Positions 7,655 to 17,798 are shown, numbered from the stretch's first letter. The stretch is DNA of 48,382 bases from an uncultured Prevotella sp. (GCA_900315035.1 OMXO01000014.1:1-48382), one strand, 5' to 3'. Translations and numbers: made by a program. Notes: a model not told the origin generated them from the letters alone.

Positions 7655-8713
7655 TTACTTCTTCATTTTTTCTCTGATAATCCTGATGACGACTTCTGCC
7701 GACTTATCCCAATCGAAGCGCTGTGCGTTCTCACACCCTGCTGTCCGTAACTGTTCCCGCTCTTGTTCCGTACTGCTCAGGTACTTGGTTATCGCCTGTC
7801 GCATGTTGTTGGAGTCGAGGGGGTTAAAGTATTGGGCAGCCTCTCTGCAAACTTCCTTCAGCACAGGGATGTCTGAGACCAGTACCTGACATCCGCAGCT
7901 CATTGCCTCGATGGGAGGTAGCCCGAATCCCTCGTAGAGCGACGGGAAGATAAAGCAAGTGGCCTGGTTGTATAGTCTGACGAGTTCTTCGTCTGTCACA
8001 CGGCTCAGATAACGGATGTTGGTCTGCTCAGAGGTCATCTGGCTTGACTTGGCGAACACCTTGTGCCGCCCTCCTACGATATATAACTTGTGGCAGTTGA
8101 TACCTTTGAAAGCCTCTATTAGACGGTTGAAATTCTTCCTCGGGTCGAGTGATGAAACGGCGAGTACAAATGCCTCCTCAGGCTTTGATACTTGCTCCAG
8201 CGGATGGAATCGCTCATGGTCGGCAGCGTTATAGACCACGCTGACAGCCTCTTCTCTGATGAAGGGGTAGAACCGTCTGATCTCCCGTTTAGAGAACTCG
8301 CTGACAGTGATGATATGTCTGGAGGTCTTAATGGCCAGAGGTGTCATCACCTTATACCACCAGTAATAGGCTCGTGAGAACCATCTGGGATTCTCTAGGA
8401 ACGATAGGTCGTGGATTGTCATGATCTTGTGGGGAACCAAGATGGATCCCAGTCCTGTAAAACTGACGAGGACATAGTCTTTCTTGCCGATAAAGAAGCA
8501 TGGCAGCACGCACTGTTCCCAGAAATGCGAGTTACCGCGCCCGTAGAAAGTAATCTGCAATTGGCTGGTGTCGTAGCAGGGCTGTATAGGTGCATGCGGG
8601 CAGACGATGGTAAAGGGCTGATGCTGTCTCGCCATCGCCTTACACATCTGGTAGGCGTAGCGCTCCACACCCGTCATGGGCTGTGTCAGGAAACGGCCGT
8701 TTATGTAGATCAT
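7655..8713 (-). CDS. Glycosyltransferase family 4
   Basis: A 352-residue GT-B fold transferase. The N-terminal domain has GVERYAYQM and the MTIHDLSFLENP segment common in this family; the C-terminal domain has SSLDPRKNFNRLIEAF and the E-x7-E motif EGFGLPPIE. It lies three bases downstream of the next transferase of the operon and is very similar in organisation to it, which suggests duplication and divergence. It acts on the cytoplasmic face on undecaprenyl-linked intermediates, by family knowledge. The linkage it forms is unknown. Confidence 0.88.
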   Translation of the reverse strand: MIYINGRFLTQPMTGVERYAYQMCKAMARQHQPFTIVCPHAPIQPCYDTSQLQITFYGRGNSHFWEQCVLPCFFIGKKDYVLVSFTGLGSILVPHKIMTIHDLSFLENPRWFSRAYYWWYKVMTPLAIKTSRHIITVSEFSKREIRRFYPFIREEAVSVVYNAADHERFHPLEQVSKPEEAFVLAVSSLDPRKNFNRLIEAFKGINCHKLYIVGGRHKVFAKSSQMTSEQTNIRYLSRVTDEELVRLYNQATCFIFPSLYEGFGLPPIEAMSCGCQVLVSDIPVLKEVCREAAQYFNPLDSNNMRQAITKYLSSTEQEREQLRTAGCENAQRFDWDKSAEVVIRIIREKMKK

Positions 8714-8716
8714 ATT

Positions 8717-9847
8717 CTAAATCTCTTTTGAAATATATAGAAGAAGTTTGCTGATAACTCTCCTCCAATCATAGTCTTCTAACTGCTTTTGATTGACACG
8801 TGAGCGATTGTGAACCATGTCAAGGATGGCTTCTTTCCATTTCTGCGGATCGTAGCCTTCTACAGTGACGGCTCCTTCTTTGCCTTGTGCCACCTCGATC
8901 ATCGCTGTATTGTGGGCTGTTACCACGCGGCAGCCACACAACAATGCCTCTATCTGCGGCATACCGAGTCCCTCTGTCAGTGAGGCAGAGACGAAACACT
9001 CGGCACAGCAGTAGAGCGCTGCCAGTTCCTTATTGCTTACATAACCACAGAAGATGGTGGAATCCTGAGGAAACGATGATGCCTCAACCATGTTCTTGAT
9101 AGCAGAAGCCTTCCAATGCTTGCAGCCTACCACAACCAGTTGCAGATGGTGCTGCTGATAGAGTTCAGGCATCAGACTCAGCAGAAACGGCAGGTTCTTT
9201 CTTGGTTCTAAAGACCCCGTGAAGAGTATGAACTTCTGGCTGATGCCGTATTTTTTCCTGATTTGTTCTTTCTGCTCTTCTCCAAAGTTTCTTGGGTAGA
9301 ATACTTGTCTGTCTGCTGCCCCTCCAGTGAAAATCTCCAGCCTGCGGCGATGTGGGAAATACGCTTCCACTTTTGACTTGGTGTATTGCGAATTTGTCCA
9401 TAATAGGTCGGCCTTCCTGATAGCCTGACTGAAAAATACGCTTGTAGCCAGTCTGTTCGTCCATGACATTGTATCAGCCATTTCGATATTCACCACATCG
9501 TGAACGGTTACCATCGTTTTCGTCTTTCTGGGGATGCCGTATGGCAAGTGGGGAACAGGGGCATAATAGAGGCCGATATGCAGTTTCCTGCACAGGCGAG
9601 GGACCAGTAGTTGCAGGATGACAATGTTGGGCAACCACCTTGGGTATCGTCCTCCTTCATCGAGCAATTTGATGTTTGTTGGGAGGGGAGTGGGCTCTAT
9701 TCTGGTGTCCATGCCTTTGGGCAATAATACAAAGAAACAGTCGTCAGACCTTTGCCTGGCCCATTCGAGAACAGCAGCCGTGAAAAAAGTGCTGATGCCT
9801 GCAGAGTAGTGTGACCATGAACGGCCGTCAACGAGTATGTTCATCAT
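8717..9847 (-). CDS. Glycosyltransferase family 4
   Basis: A 376-residue GT-B fold transferase. It opens MMNILVDGRSWSHYSAGIS and carries VTVHDVVNIEM in the N-terminal domain, GSLEPRKNLPFLLSLM at the start of the donor domain, and the E-x7-E motif EGLGMPQIE. The initiation codon could be either of the two adjacent ATGs. It overlaps the upstream family 2 gene by 20 bases. Role: extension of the repeat unit; sugar specificity unknown. Confidence 0.87.
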   Translation of the reverse strand: MMNILVDGRSWSHYSAGISTFFTAAVLEWARQRSDDCFFVLLPKGMDTRIEPTPLPTNIKLLDEGGRYPRWLPNIVILQLLVPRLCRKLHIGLYYAPVPHLPYGIPRKTKTMVTVHDVVNIEMADTMSWTNRLATSVFFSQAIRKADLLWTNSQYTKSKVEAYFPHRRRLEIFTGGAADRQVFYPRNFGEEQKEQIRKKYGISQKFILFTGSLEPRKNLPFLLSLMPELYQQHHLQLVVVGCKHWKASAIKNMVEASSFPQDSTIFCGYVSNKELAALYCCAECFVSASLTEGLGMPQIEALLCGCRVVTAHNTAMIEVAQGKEGAVTVEGYDPQKWKEAILDMVHNRSRVNQKQLEDYDWRRVISKLLLYISKEI

Positions 9848-10757
9848 CCTGAATGTTTATGCGAATAAAGAGTTTCTTGAAGAGCATCAGTTTGTCTGCG
9901 AAAGTAATGTGTGGATTCAGCCAGACTGTCTGTCTCAGCAAGGGGTGCACTATGCGATAGAGCAAATATTTCCAACGGGGTTCTGTCAGTTTGAAGTAGA
10001 TGTATTCGCTTTCCTGCTGGCGGACTGTGTCGCGGATGAATTTCGAACGTCCGTCTTTACCCCCTTCGCCTTCAAGGTGTATGATATGCGGACCTCTAAC
10101 CACGATGTTCTGATAGCCTTTAGCCTCGAGGCGATGTTCCAATTCAGTCTCTTCATAGTACATGAAGAAGGCCGGGTGGAAGGTGCCACAGTCGTTAAGT
10201 AACTTTCGACTCATAAAGAGGTCGGCTCCAGTTACGTAATCAACCTTCATCCAGTCATTAGGCCATCGTATGGGGGAGGGCTTGTACAGGTGTAGCGCTT
10301 TGAGTGCAGGTATCCAGAGCAGTTTCTTGATGTCGTCGCTCATTTTGGGGAATTTTCCATAGGAATGAATAGGACAGCCATTCTGGTCTTCCAAAATACA
10401 GCCTAATGCCCCCAATCTCCCTTGAAAACGCGTAGCAAAGTCGTAGAACATCTTGATGGCATTGTCTTTCAACAGCGTGTCGGCATTGAGAAAGAAGATG
10501 TATTCGCCTTGAGCCTGCTCCAATCCTATGTTGTTGGCTTTCCCGAACCCCAGGTTCTTACCTGCAACTATCAGCGTGAGTCTTTCATCGTCTTTCAGAA
10601 CTTCTATCGAACCATCATTCGACCCGTTATCCACCACAATGATCTCATAGTTGACATCGTGGGTATGTGCCACAATGCTGTCGATACACGGCTCGAGAAC
10701 ATGCAGTGTGTTGTAGTTGACGATGATAACAGAAACCTCTATCTTTTTCATATTCAT
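9828..10757 (-). CDS. Glycosyltransferase family 2
   Basis: An inverting GT-A fold transferase. The N-terminal nucleotide-binding half contains VSVIIVNYNT, VVDNGSNDGS and the DXD-type motif FFLNADT. Later are DYVTGADLFMSR and YYEETELEHR, as in rhamnosyltransferase-like members of the family. The ATG at 10757 overlaps the upstream stop as ATGA, which favours it over the longer frame to 10829 and the internal ATG at 10751. Family 2 enzymes of this type often transfer rhamnose or galactofuranose, but the donor here is undetermined. Confidence 0.87.
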   Translation of the reverse strand: MNMKKIEVSVIIVNYNTLHVLEPCIDSIVAHTHDVNYEIIVVDNGSNDGSIEVLKDDERLTLIVAGKNLGFGKANNIGLEQAQGEYIFFLNADTLLKDNAIKMFYDFATRFQGRLGALGCILEDQNGCPIHSYGKFPKMSDDIKKLLWIPALKALHLYKPSPIRWPNDWMKVDYVTGADLFMSRKLLNDCGTFHPAFFMYYEETELEHRLEAKGYQNIVVRGPHIIHLEGEGGKDGRSKFIRDTVRQQESEYIYFKLTEPRWKYLLYRIVHPLLRQTVWLNPHITFADKLMLFKKLFIRINIQDDEHTR

Positions 10758-11629
10758 GGAGTCGTTTTTGATAAGTCGAAAGCCAATCCGTCGAAAATAC
10801 CTTTTACCAACATCTTCAGTCGTTTCCATTTCTGGGGCTCTGCCAACAAAATGCGTAACAACTTCAGTAAGAAGTATTCCTTCACAATGAATCGCTTCTC
10901 TGCTGTCGTCAGCCAGTCTTTATGCTTCCTGTACTTCAGTAGATGGGCTCTCGCCATGCTATAGGTCCGTTCAGGGCCGTAGTTGTTGGTGAAGATATGG
11001 AAGGGTCCCATGCGGCATGCCTGTCCTATGGTGTGATACAGGTTGTGTTTCGTCATACACACGATATGGTATCCAGCCTTCTGCAACCTGATGGCCAGGT
11101 CGTGGTCGAGGGCATCGAGCGGAAAGGCTTCGTCAGCACCATTAATGGCCTTCAACAGATGAACGGGGATGATGGTTCCCGAGTTGATAAAGTATCTTTT
11201 CTCTTGGATGTCCTGATGTCGCTCGAAAGTGTCATTGCCCACGATGTAAGGACAGAACACCCGATGGCTATCTTTTGCGAAAGCATCTTCCACATCTTCT
11301 CTGAAAGTTCTGAAATCATCCCATCTGCTGTCTTGATCCATCAGCAGCAACAAGTCGAAGCCGTTAGCATGGGCATATCTTAATGCCTCGTTGATGGCAT
11401 GGGCGATACCAATATTCTGGCCGATACTTTTCCAGACAATCTTGCCGGCCCATTCCTGTAACTCGGCCATCAGCCTCGTCTTCAGTCCTTCATCTTCAGG
11501 CGAATTGCTCCACACGATCAGTGTGTCCACATCTTTTATATAGCGCTTAATCAGGTCTGCCGCTTCTTTCTGTGGATGATAGAGCGTCACCAGTCCCAGT
11601 AGCCTCGTCTGATAAATTATCTTTTCCAT
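10754..11629 (-). CDS. Glycosyltransferase family 2, rhamnosyltransferase-like
   Basis: A 291-residue GT-A fold transferase. Visible are GLVTLYHPQ at the start, SIGQNIGIAHAINEAL in the donor-binding domain and the metal-binding LLLMDQDSRW. The C-terminal half carries DALDHDLAIRLQKAGY, typical of rhamnosyltransferase-type members. It overlaps the upstream flippase gene by 13 bases. The assignment to rhamnose transfer is inference from family resemblance only. Confidence 0.85.
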   Translation of the reverse strand: MEKIIYQTRLLGLVTLYHPQKEAADLIKRYIKDVDTLIVWSNSPEDEGLKTRLMAELQEWAGKIVWKSIGQNIGIAHAINEALRYAHANGFDLLLLMDQDSRWDDFRTFREDVEDAFAKDSHRVFCPYIVGNDTFERHQDIQEKRYFINSGTIIPVHLLKAINGADEAFPLDALDHDLAIRLQKAGYHIVCMTKHNLYHTIGQACRMGPFHIFTNNYGPERTYSMARAHLLKYRKHKDWLTTAEKRFIVKEYFLLKLLRILLAEPQKWKRLKMLVKGIFDGLAFDLSKTTP

Positions 11630-12969
11630 ATCCCCTTCGCTTTTCCGTTAAGAATCTTGTGGAACTGAATCATATTTGCCAGACAGCCTGGTGCTACGCA
11701 AAGGCTCATGACGGCCATAAACCACAGAATATCATGCGTCGTACTACTGACATACCAGGCTAAAGGGATGTAGATAACCGTCGTGATGGTCATGTAAAGT
11801 TGCAGTCTTAGGGCACTGATTCCATTTAAGAAGAATGAATATCGCAGACTGATCACCATCAAGAAAATATACAGGGCCATCATAACAGTCATGCCCATAG
11901 GCACCTCACAATCATCACCAATCCAGAGTTGGTAGACGCTTGGGGATACAACGACCATCACCACGAGTAAAGCCCCCATAAAGATTGTCATACGTGTCAT
12001 TTTGCGGTCGGCTTGCCTGATCCACATGATATCTCCACGTTCGTAGGCATCAGTGGTAGCGTTCCAGAATGGCATGCAGATAATGGTAAAGACGACCATC
12101 ACCAGACTTAAATAACGGTAAGCAATTTGATAGGGGGTTACCATTTCGGGAGTGAAAAACTGCGATATCAGGATGTTGGCCGTCATGAATTGCAGAATAG
12201 CGGCAATCTGGAGCCAGAAGAATTTAAGTCCGAGATTTGCCAGGTCGATGGCTGCATGTAAATCCACCATCTTGATTGATGGCTTGAGCATCGGGTATCG
12301 CCAGTAGAAGGTATAGGGATAGGCGGGCAGGAATGCCAGTATGGGTGCTGCCGTGTTGACGGCTACAACGTTCAGAAATGTTGCATGTCCTGTGATGTAA
12401 AGCAACCAGGTCGCAATGAGAGCCAGCGTCTGCCCCAATGCCAGCAGCAGATTGCTCACGGCTGGTTGTTGTAGCCCCATATATACGTTTCCGATAAATT
12501 TTAGCACGAGGGTGATACAGACTAATATGACTGCGCATGTCAGCGCCATTCGTAACTCTGGAATCTCATCTGGTCTCACGTTGAGGAGTCTGTTAATGTC
12601 TGTATTCCCAATCAACAGCAGGAGGATCAGCATCAGTGGCACGATGATACATACCAACATCGCCATCGTTGAACTGACGACCTTTCGTGCCTCTTGCCAT
12701 TCGTCGTGGGCTATGTGGGCTGCCAGTTTGTTACGTAGTCCGTTGCCCAGTCCGATGTCCATCTGGTCTATCCATACAAGCATACTGCTCACTGTCAGCC
12801 AAACACCGTTCTGATAGGCACCTAGGCATTTCAAGGTCAGCGGTACCATCAGCAGTACGATGACCGCCGACCAACCCTTAGCCACAAACGAGGCGACAAT
12901 GTTGGCATAGAGGTGGCTTGAGCGGCTGTCGATGCCTTGGGACGTGAATCTTGGTATTTTGAATGGCAT
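11617..12969 (-). CDS. wzx: Polysaccharide repeat-unit flippase (Wzx)
   Basis: A 450-residue integral membrane protein with about twelve hydrophobic segments, of the MATE/MVF-like polysaccharide transporter group. Wzx flips undecaprenyl-linked repeat units across the inner membrane. The N-terminal VASFVAKGWSAVIVLLMVPL and the following GVWLTVSSMLVWIDQMDIGLGNGLRN segment match this family well. Immediate neighbours are a Wzy-like polymerase upstream and glycosyltransferases downstream, which supports the assignment. Confidence 0.85.
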   Translation of the reverse strand: MPFKIPRFTSQGIDSRSSHLYANIVASFVAKGWSAVIVLLMVPLTLKCLGAYQNGVWLTVSSMLVWIDQMDIGLGNGLRNKLAAHIAHDEWQEARKVVSSTMAMLVCIIVPLMLILLLLIGNTDINRLLNVRPDEIPELRMALTCAVILVCITLVLKFIGNVYMGLQQPAVSNLLLALGQTLALIATWLLYITGHATFLNVVAVNTAAPILAFLPAYPYTFYWRYPMLKPSIKMVDLHAAIDLANLGLKFFWLQIAAILQFMTANILISQFFTPEMVTPYQIAYRYLSLVMVVFTIICMPFWNATTDAYERGDIMWIRQADRKMTRMTIFMGALLVVMVVVSPSVYQLWIGDDCEVPMGMTVMMALYIFLMVISLRYSFFLNGISALRLQLYMTITTVIYIPLAWYVSSTTHDILWFMAVMSLCVAPGCLANMIQFHKILNGKAKGIWKR

Positions 12970-12983
12970 AGTCTTGGTGTGTT

Positions 12984-14036
12984 TTAGGTGAAATATTCTG
13001 CGGCCACGATATTATATATGAGCATGTAGAGGCCTACGATGCCCAGTCCGACTCTGGCCATGTAGCGCGGAGTAACCAACCAGAGACAGAAGGAGAACAC
13101 CAGACAATCTACGATGCCGAACATGTCGCTCACCCTGGTGGCAATCACAGGAATGCTTGAAAATAGCATGATTGAGAGCACGCTGGCAATAAATACGTTT
13201 ATGATCAGAGGAGCGATCCTGCACTTCTCGACAATGAGGTCGTAATAGTACAGGCAGAGGTAGAGTACGATGCACTTTAACATGAAATACACATTCTTGT
13301 AAAGCAGAGCCATCGCCCATTCGCCATTCTCTGTCGATCGCTGGTAGAAGTCGAGTTTGCCTGCCATTAGTACTGAAGGAATCAGCGAAAACAGGTCTTT
13401 GCCCAGCAGGTACATCAAGAAGCAGAACGGCACCAGACAGGCCACCGTGACTCTTCCCCAATAGCCAAGTTGTCTGTTACCTATCAGAAGGAAGGGTAGG
13501 AATATCGCTGATGAGTAGTGGAAGAGGATGGCTGTTCCCATCAGCAGAACTGTTGGCCAATAGCGTTTCTCTGCTAGTGGTATGAAGGCTGTCAGCAGAA
13601 ACATGCTGGCTGCGGCCGCCCTAATCTGGATCAGGTCGTGCAGTTCGAAATATACAGGTATGTATATCATCAGAGCCGTGAAAATAAATGGCGTGAGCCT
13701 GTTGAGTGCCTTCAGTTTGAAGGGAATGGTGATGAGGGCATAGAGGAAGAACATCACCCAAAGTGAGCCGCCTATGGCTAAGACTATGCGACTCAGTATC
13801 AGGAAGGTGGGCTCTGTCGTCAGCACCACGAGCATCTCGTCATTGTTATAGAAGATATGTTCGTATATCAGCGCGTCGGCCGTATGGTCAATACTCTTTG
13901 TTGTGGCTAGCAGAATCATGAAGAGAGCATACACCGCCAGGATCACTTTCTTATGATCCTCCTTGAGATAGTCTTCAAAGAAGGCTATCACTAAGTTGAC
14001 AGTGAAGAACACTGCTATGGTCAGGTGCATCAGCAT
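12984..14036 (-). CDS. wzy: EpsG-family polysaccharide polymerase (Wzy-type)
   Basis: A 350-residue membrane protein with about ten hydrophobic segments and a central short hydrophilic loop containing LHDLIQIRAA, the arginine-containing motif typical of EpsG/Wzy-like polymerases. It should join repeat units at the periplasmic face of the inner membrane. It lies between wzx and the chain-length regulator, as expected for a Wzx/Wzy-dependent system. Sequence of these polymerases is poorly conserved, so topology and position carry most of the weight. Confidence 0.78.
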   Translation of the reverse strand: MLMHLTIAVFFTVNLVIAFFEDYLKEDHKKVILAVYALFMILLATTKSIDHTADALIYEHIFYNNDEMLVVLTTEPTFLILSRIVLAIGGSLWVMFFLYALITIPFKLKALNRLTPFIFTALMIYIPVYFELHDLIQIRAAAASMFLLTAFIPLAEKRYWPTVLLMGTAILFHYSSAIFLPFLLIGNRQLGYWGRVTVACLVPFCFLMYLLGKDLFSLIPSVLMAGKLDFYQRSTENGEWAMALLYKNVYFMLKCIVLYLCLYYYDLIVEKCRIAPLIINVFIASVLSIMLFSSIPVIATRVSDMFGIVDCLVFSFCLWLVTPRYMARVGLGIVGLYMLIYNIVAAEYFT

Positions 14037-14048
14037 GGCCGTTGGTCT

Positions 14049-15104
14049 CTATAATCTTTCCCTGCACTCCCACAACAGTTTGCCTGACAAAACAAAAAAC
14101 GAGAGCACCATCATGGCGATGGAGATGAACATCCGCTTTGGACCAGCAGGCTTTACAGGGATCGAGGCACTCTCAATGACGGTGAAGGCTGGGGTTGCCT
14201 CTTGCAATTTGGCTTGGGCGGCCTGCATCTGCGATTTCATGGCTGTATAGAGTGTATAGTTAGCCTGCATTTCGTTCTCCAGCGTCGTCTCTTTGGTGGT
14301 ATATTGGGCAAGCACGGGCTTGTGGTAGGCATCGGCAAAGGTGGCATACTTCTTAACCGACTTGTTATAGGCCTCCTCGCTTTCCTCGCAGAGTTTCTTG
14401 AAGTATTCATAGTCGATGCGTGCCTTATTGGTGCGATAGTCAACGATAAACTTCTGTAGTTTTTCGCAGGTGGCATTGGCCATCAGTGCACACACCTTTG
14501 GATCCTGATCCTCCACCTCAATTACTACGATGCCTGTTTTTTTGTCGATGGTACATTTCTGTTTACCCTTGACGGCTTTGAAGATGTCTGTCTGCCCTTT
14601 CGTCAGGCCAAAGATGTCCAGTTTTTCAGTTCCATTATAGGCATCTTTTTCCGCAGGGTTCACCCAGTTCTTCACTTTATTGGCAATCCACTCCCACCAG
14701 GCACTCTTCTGCTTGTCGCGTAAATAGGTGTAATAGTTACATTTCACGTCGCCATCCTTGGTCTCCACTTCCACTGTCATTAGTTCTGCAATGAAGTTTT
14801 TCGATTGAATCACATCAGGGTAGATTTCAGAACTGATAGCATCTTGCGAGGTCATTTTCCCTAATGCGCTGCCTAATCCGAACGATGAGGCGAGCGATGT
14901 CAGTGAACTTGACATGTTCATGCCATCAGCCTCAGGTGCTAGGCTGACTTGACATCTGTAATATCTGGGGATACATAACATGAACAGGTAGGTCAGTATC
15001 AAGGCAGTTGGAAGTATGTGGTAATACTTCTTGCGGTGCGGCCACAATATTTCGGCTATGCGCTTGAAATCTATGGGCTTTGTCGTTTTCTTCTTCTCTT
15101 CCAT
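14049..15104 (-). CDS. wzz: Polysaccharide chain-length regulator (Wzz/GumC-like)
   Basis: A 351-residue inner-membrane protein with one transmembrane helix near residues 30-48 and another at the C-terminus (FISIAMMVLSFFVLSG), with a periplasmic coiled-coil domain between. The Wzz signature proline-glycine region before the second helix is KPAGPKRMFIS. Such proteins set polymer length and, with Wza, bridge the periplasm. No fused tyrosine kinase domain is present and no separate kinase gene is seen in the operon. Confidence 0.87.
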   Translation of the reverse strand: MEEKKKTTKPIDFKRIAEILWPHRKKYYHILPTALILTYLFMLCIPRYYRCQVSLAPEADGMNMSSSLTSLASSFGLGSALGKMTSQDAISSEIYPDVIQSKNFIAELMTVEVETKDGDVKCNYYTYLRDKQKSAWWEWIANKVKNWVNPAEKDAYNGTEKLDIFGLTKGQTDIFKAVKGKQKCTIDKKTGIVVIEVEDQDPKVCALMANATCEKLQKFIVDYRTNKARIDYEYFKKLCEESEEAYNKSVKKYATFADAYHKPVLAQYTTKETTLENEMQANYTLYTAMKSQMQAAQAKLQEATPAFTVIESASIPVKPAGPKRMFISIAMMVLSFFVLSGKLLWECRERL

Positions 15105-15110
15105 AACCGC

Positions 15111-17648
15111 TTATTTTAGGAGGTTGGCAATCGTGGCAATCATCGTTCCTACAGAGGCTGAGGTCGTTCCGATGCTGAGCCATTCCGTCAGTCCGATGCC
15201 GCGACGGCGAGACTTAGTGGGTACTACGATCTGACAGCCAGGCTTTGGCTTGTGTTTCCTATCGGCCTTCGCTACCATACCGTTCATGTAAATAATAATT
15301 GTGCGGCTACGCTTGCCTGTAGAACTGACACCGCCTGCCAGATCGAGGTAGTAGTCGGCATTCTCACCTGCTTTGTAGCGTACGGTGTTGGGGTAGAGCA
15401 CCTCGCCGTTGATGCTGACTGTACTAGTGAATCTGGGCACTACGATGCGATCGCCCTCGCGCAGATAGGGGTCGTCGTCGCTGCCAGGAGCCGCTAGCGC
15501 CTTGTCGAGTTCAATGGCTACGGGGAAGGTGGTCAGCGTCAGCAGTTTCTTCACGTCTATTGAGTCGTTGCCTGAGTTGCGCTGTGCGGTCCTCAGCATC
15601 GTCTCCATCAGTTCGCGCTCTTCAGGTGTCATCTGTCTCAGCAACTTAGCTCCCTCGGGATAGGCGCGCTTCGTCAGTCCTCCTGCTTGCTTAATGATCT
15701 CGCTCAGTCGCTGGCGACTGCTAGTCAGCGTGTAGTTGCCTCTGAACTGCACCTCGCCCTCCACCGTCACATTTTGCTGCTCGTTGTAGTTCGGACTGCG
15801 GCGAATATATACCTCGTCATAGGGCTGCAGTGTGAAGGGCTCCTCGCCCTGCGGGATGGTGAAGTCGGGGTTTAGTCTGAAACTATAGGAGAATGCCAGC
15901 GTGTCGCCTGCTTCGAGGGCATTGGGCTCTACGATGCGTCGCGACACATCGACCTTTGCCAGCGAGGCGGCATTCGTCAGACCGCCTGCCTGCAGCACGA
16001 GGTCTTCGATGGTCTCGTTTGATGCGAACTTATAGATGCCAGGGTAGTTCACCTCTCCGTGGATGGTGATTGTTTGGTCGTTTTTCTCCTCCTCTCTGCT
16101 GCCAATGTAGAGCACGTCTTCATTTTGAAGTTCCACGTCGGGAATCTCGCCATCGAGTATGCCGAGCACGTTGATGCTCTTCACCTCGAGCGAGCGGTCT
16201 TTTTTCATACGGTGCATCACTGCGTGTTGTGCGATGGCGTTCTCTGTTAGTCCGTCAGCAGCCTCAATCAGCGCCTTAACTGTCGAGATATGTCCGCCCA
16301 CCTGGTATCTGCCAGGACGGAATACGGCTCCTCTCACCTCTACCATGTTCTGATAGCGATTCAGCGTCGAGTCCACGCTTACTGAGTCCTCATCCATGAG
16401 TTTGAAACTGTTTAGGTCGAACTCACCCACGTTGAATACCGAGTACATCTGTCCCGCCTTGCGGTTTATGCGGATAGCCTTCGTATAAGCGTCGCCAGTA
16501 AAGCCCCCTGCATAACGCAGTAATGTAGCGGCACTCTCCGAGCGCTTCATCTCGTAAAACATTGGGCGTTTGATCTTACCCGTGATGTTTACCAGTGCCT
16601 CGTAGGGGCCTACGGTTACGATATCGTTGTCCTGAAGCCTCACGTCGCCTGTCAGATGGCCGTTCAGCAGGAAGTCGTACACATCGACGGTCGAGAGTAG
16701 TCTGCCGCCGCGATACACTTTGATGTTTCTCAGCGTACCGATGTCGTTGGGGCCGCCAGCCATATAAAGGGCGTTGTAAACGGTCGAGAAGGCCGAAAGG
16801 GTATAGGTGCCAGGCACCTTCACCTCTCCGATGACGCTGATGGTGACAGTACGCGTTTGGCCTAATGTCAGTTCAATGCTCGAACTCTGGTATCTCGCGC
16901 CCAGCACGCTCTTCAGTTTCGCCTTGGCCTGACTCACGGTCAGTCCGCCCAACTGTATCAGTCCCACGTCCTCTACTGTCACATAGCCATCGGGTGAGAT
17001 GGTCTCCGTGATGCTCTCCTGCGAGGCGCCCCAGATGTCGATGTTTACCTCATCGCCAGGACCTAGTCTATAGTTCTGTGGGGTGGCCAGGTTCATCGAA
17101 CTCTCGAAGGTCAGGTCTTCGTTGTTGAAGATGTCGTGTCCGAATATCTTGCGCTTGTTCTCCTCTTTCTTGAAAAAGTCAGTGCCGAAGTATTTCAGTG
17201 AGTCGGGCATCAGAAAGTCGGCAGCATCGTCAAAGGCTGTAAACTCCTCGTCCTTCTCGTCGAAGGTGTTCTGTTTAGTTTTCTTGCGGTTGTCTTTCAC
17301 GCGGTAGGGCGACACGTTGCGTTTCTCCTTATCGGTGTCCTCCTTCCGCTTCTCGCCGTTGGTCTCGCGCATTCGTTTCTTTACCTCCTTCGAACCGGCA
17401 GTGATGTCCATCGCTCCTAACGAGCCGTTTTTCAGTTGTCGTTCATACTTCTTCTTGAGTCGCTGCAACTGATCCATCGTCACTCCGCGCTTGAATAGTT
17501 GGGTTACGATGTCCTGTCGCGATACTCCCTTGGCGTTCTGTTCGATCACGAAGTCAACCACTTGGTTGTCTGTCATACTGCTCTGTGCCCATCCGGTCAT
17601 AGAGGTAGCGAGTAGCACTGTTATTATCAGCGATGTCAGTCTTCTCAT
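15111..17648 (-). CDS. wza: Polysaccharide export channel (Wza-like, SLBB repeats)
   Basis: An 845-residue exporter. It has an N-terminal signal peptide (MRRLTSLIITVLLATSMTGWA), a charged Lys/Glu-rich spacer (about 40-160), the polysaccharide export domain beginning YRLGPGDEVNIDIWG and then several SLBB beta-grasp repeats, each opening with G-E-V-x-P-G or similar. The last ~50 residues form a short hydrophobic C-terminal anchor. It forms the channel through which polymer leaves the cell. It is the first gene of the leftward exopolysaccharide operon; a weak promoter-like pair (TTTA-N20-TATGTTCG) lies at 17694-17725 on the minus strand. Long multi-SLBB versions are usual in Bacteroidota. Confidence 0.9.
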   Translation of the reverse strand: MRRLTSLIITVLLATSMTGWAQSSMTDNQVVDFVIEQNAKGVSRQDIVTQLFKRGVTMDQLQRLKKKYERQLKNGSLGAMDITAGSKEVKKRMRETNGEKRKEDTDKEKRNVSPYRVKDNRKKTKQNTFDEKDEEFTAFDDAADFLMPDSLKYFGTDFFKKEENKRKIFGHDIFNNEDLTFESSMNLATPQNYRLGPGDEVNIDIWGASQESITETISPDGYVTVEDVGLIQLGGLTVSQAKAKLKSVLGARYQSSSIELTLGQTRTVTISVIGEVKVPGTYTLSAFSTVYNALYMAGGPNDIGTLRNIKVYRGGRLLSTVDVYDFLLNGHLTGDVRLQDNDIVTVGPYEALVNITGKIKRPMFYEMKRSESAATLLRYAGGFTGDAYTKAIRINRKAGQMYSVFNVGEFDLNSFKLMDEDSVSVDSTLNRYQNMVEVRGAVFRPGRYQVGGHISTVKALIEAADGLTENAIAQHAVMHRMKKDRSLEVKSINVLGILDGEIPDVELQNEDVLYIGSREEEKNDQTITIHGEVNYPGIYKFASNETIEDLVLQAGGLTNAASLAKVDVSRRIVEPNALEAGDTLAFSYSFRLNPDFTIPQGEEPFTLQPYDEVYIRRSPNYNEQQNVTVEGEVQFRGNYTLTSSRQRLSEIIKQAGGLTKRAYPEGAKLLRQMTPEERELMETMLRTAQRNSGNDSIDVKKLLTLTTFPVAIELDKALAAPGSDDDPYLREGDRIVVPRFTSTVSINGEVLYPNTVRYKAGENADYYLDLAGGVSSTGKRSRTIIIYMNGMVAKADRKHKPKPGCQIVVPTKSRRRGIGLTEWLSIGTTSASVGTMIATIANLLK

Positions 17649-17742
17649 ATATGTTTATCGGTTGTTTTGCTTTTATTATTATATAATAACACGCGAACAT
17701 ACCCATTTATTGTGTAATAATTAAAAATTTTCTGTCAGATTG

Positions 17743-17773
17743 TTTGTTAATTGCAGAAATATTTGTATTTTTG
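17743..17773 (+). promoter_or_regulatory. Consensus promoter of ssrA
   Basis: TTTG at 17743-17746 and TATTTTTG at 17766-17773 are separated by exactly 19 bp, a perfect match to the Bacteroidota sigma-ABfr consensus. The mature tmRNA 5' end lies 26 bp downstream of the -7 element, so the transcript starts with a short leader that is presumably removed by RNase P. Confidence 0.9.
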
Positions 17774-17798
17774 CAGCCGATTACGATATCAATGATCT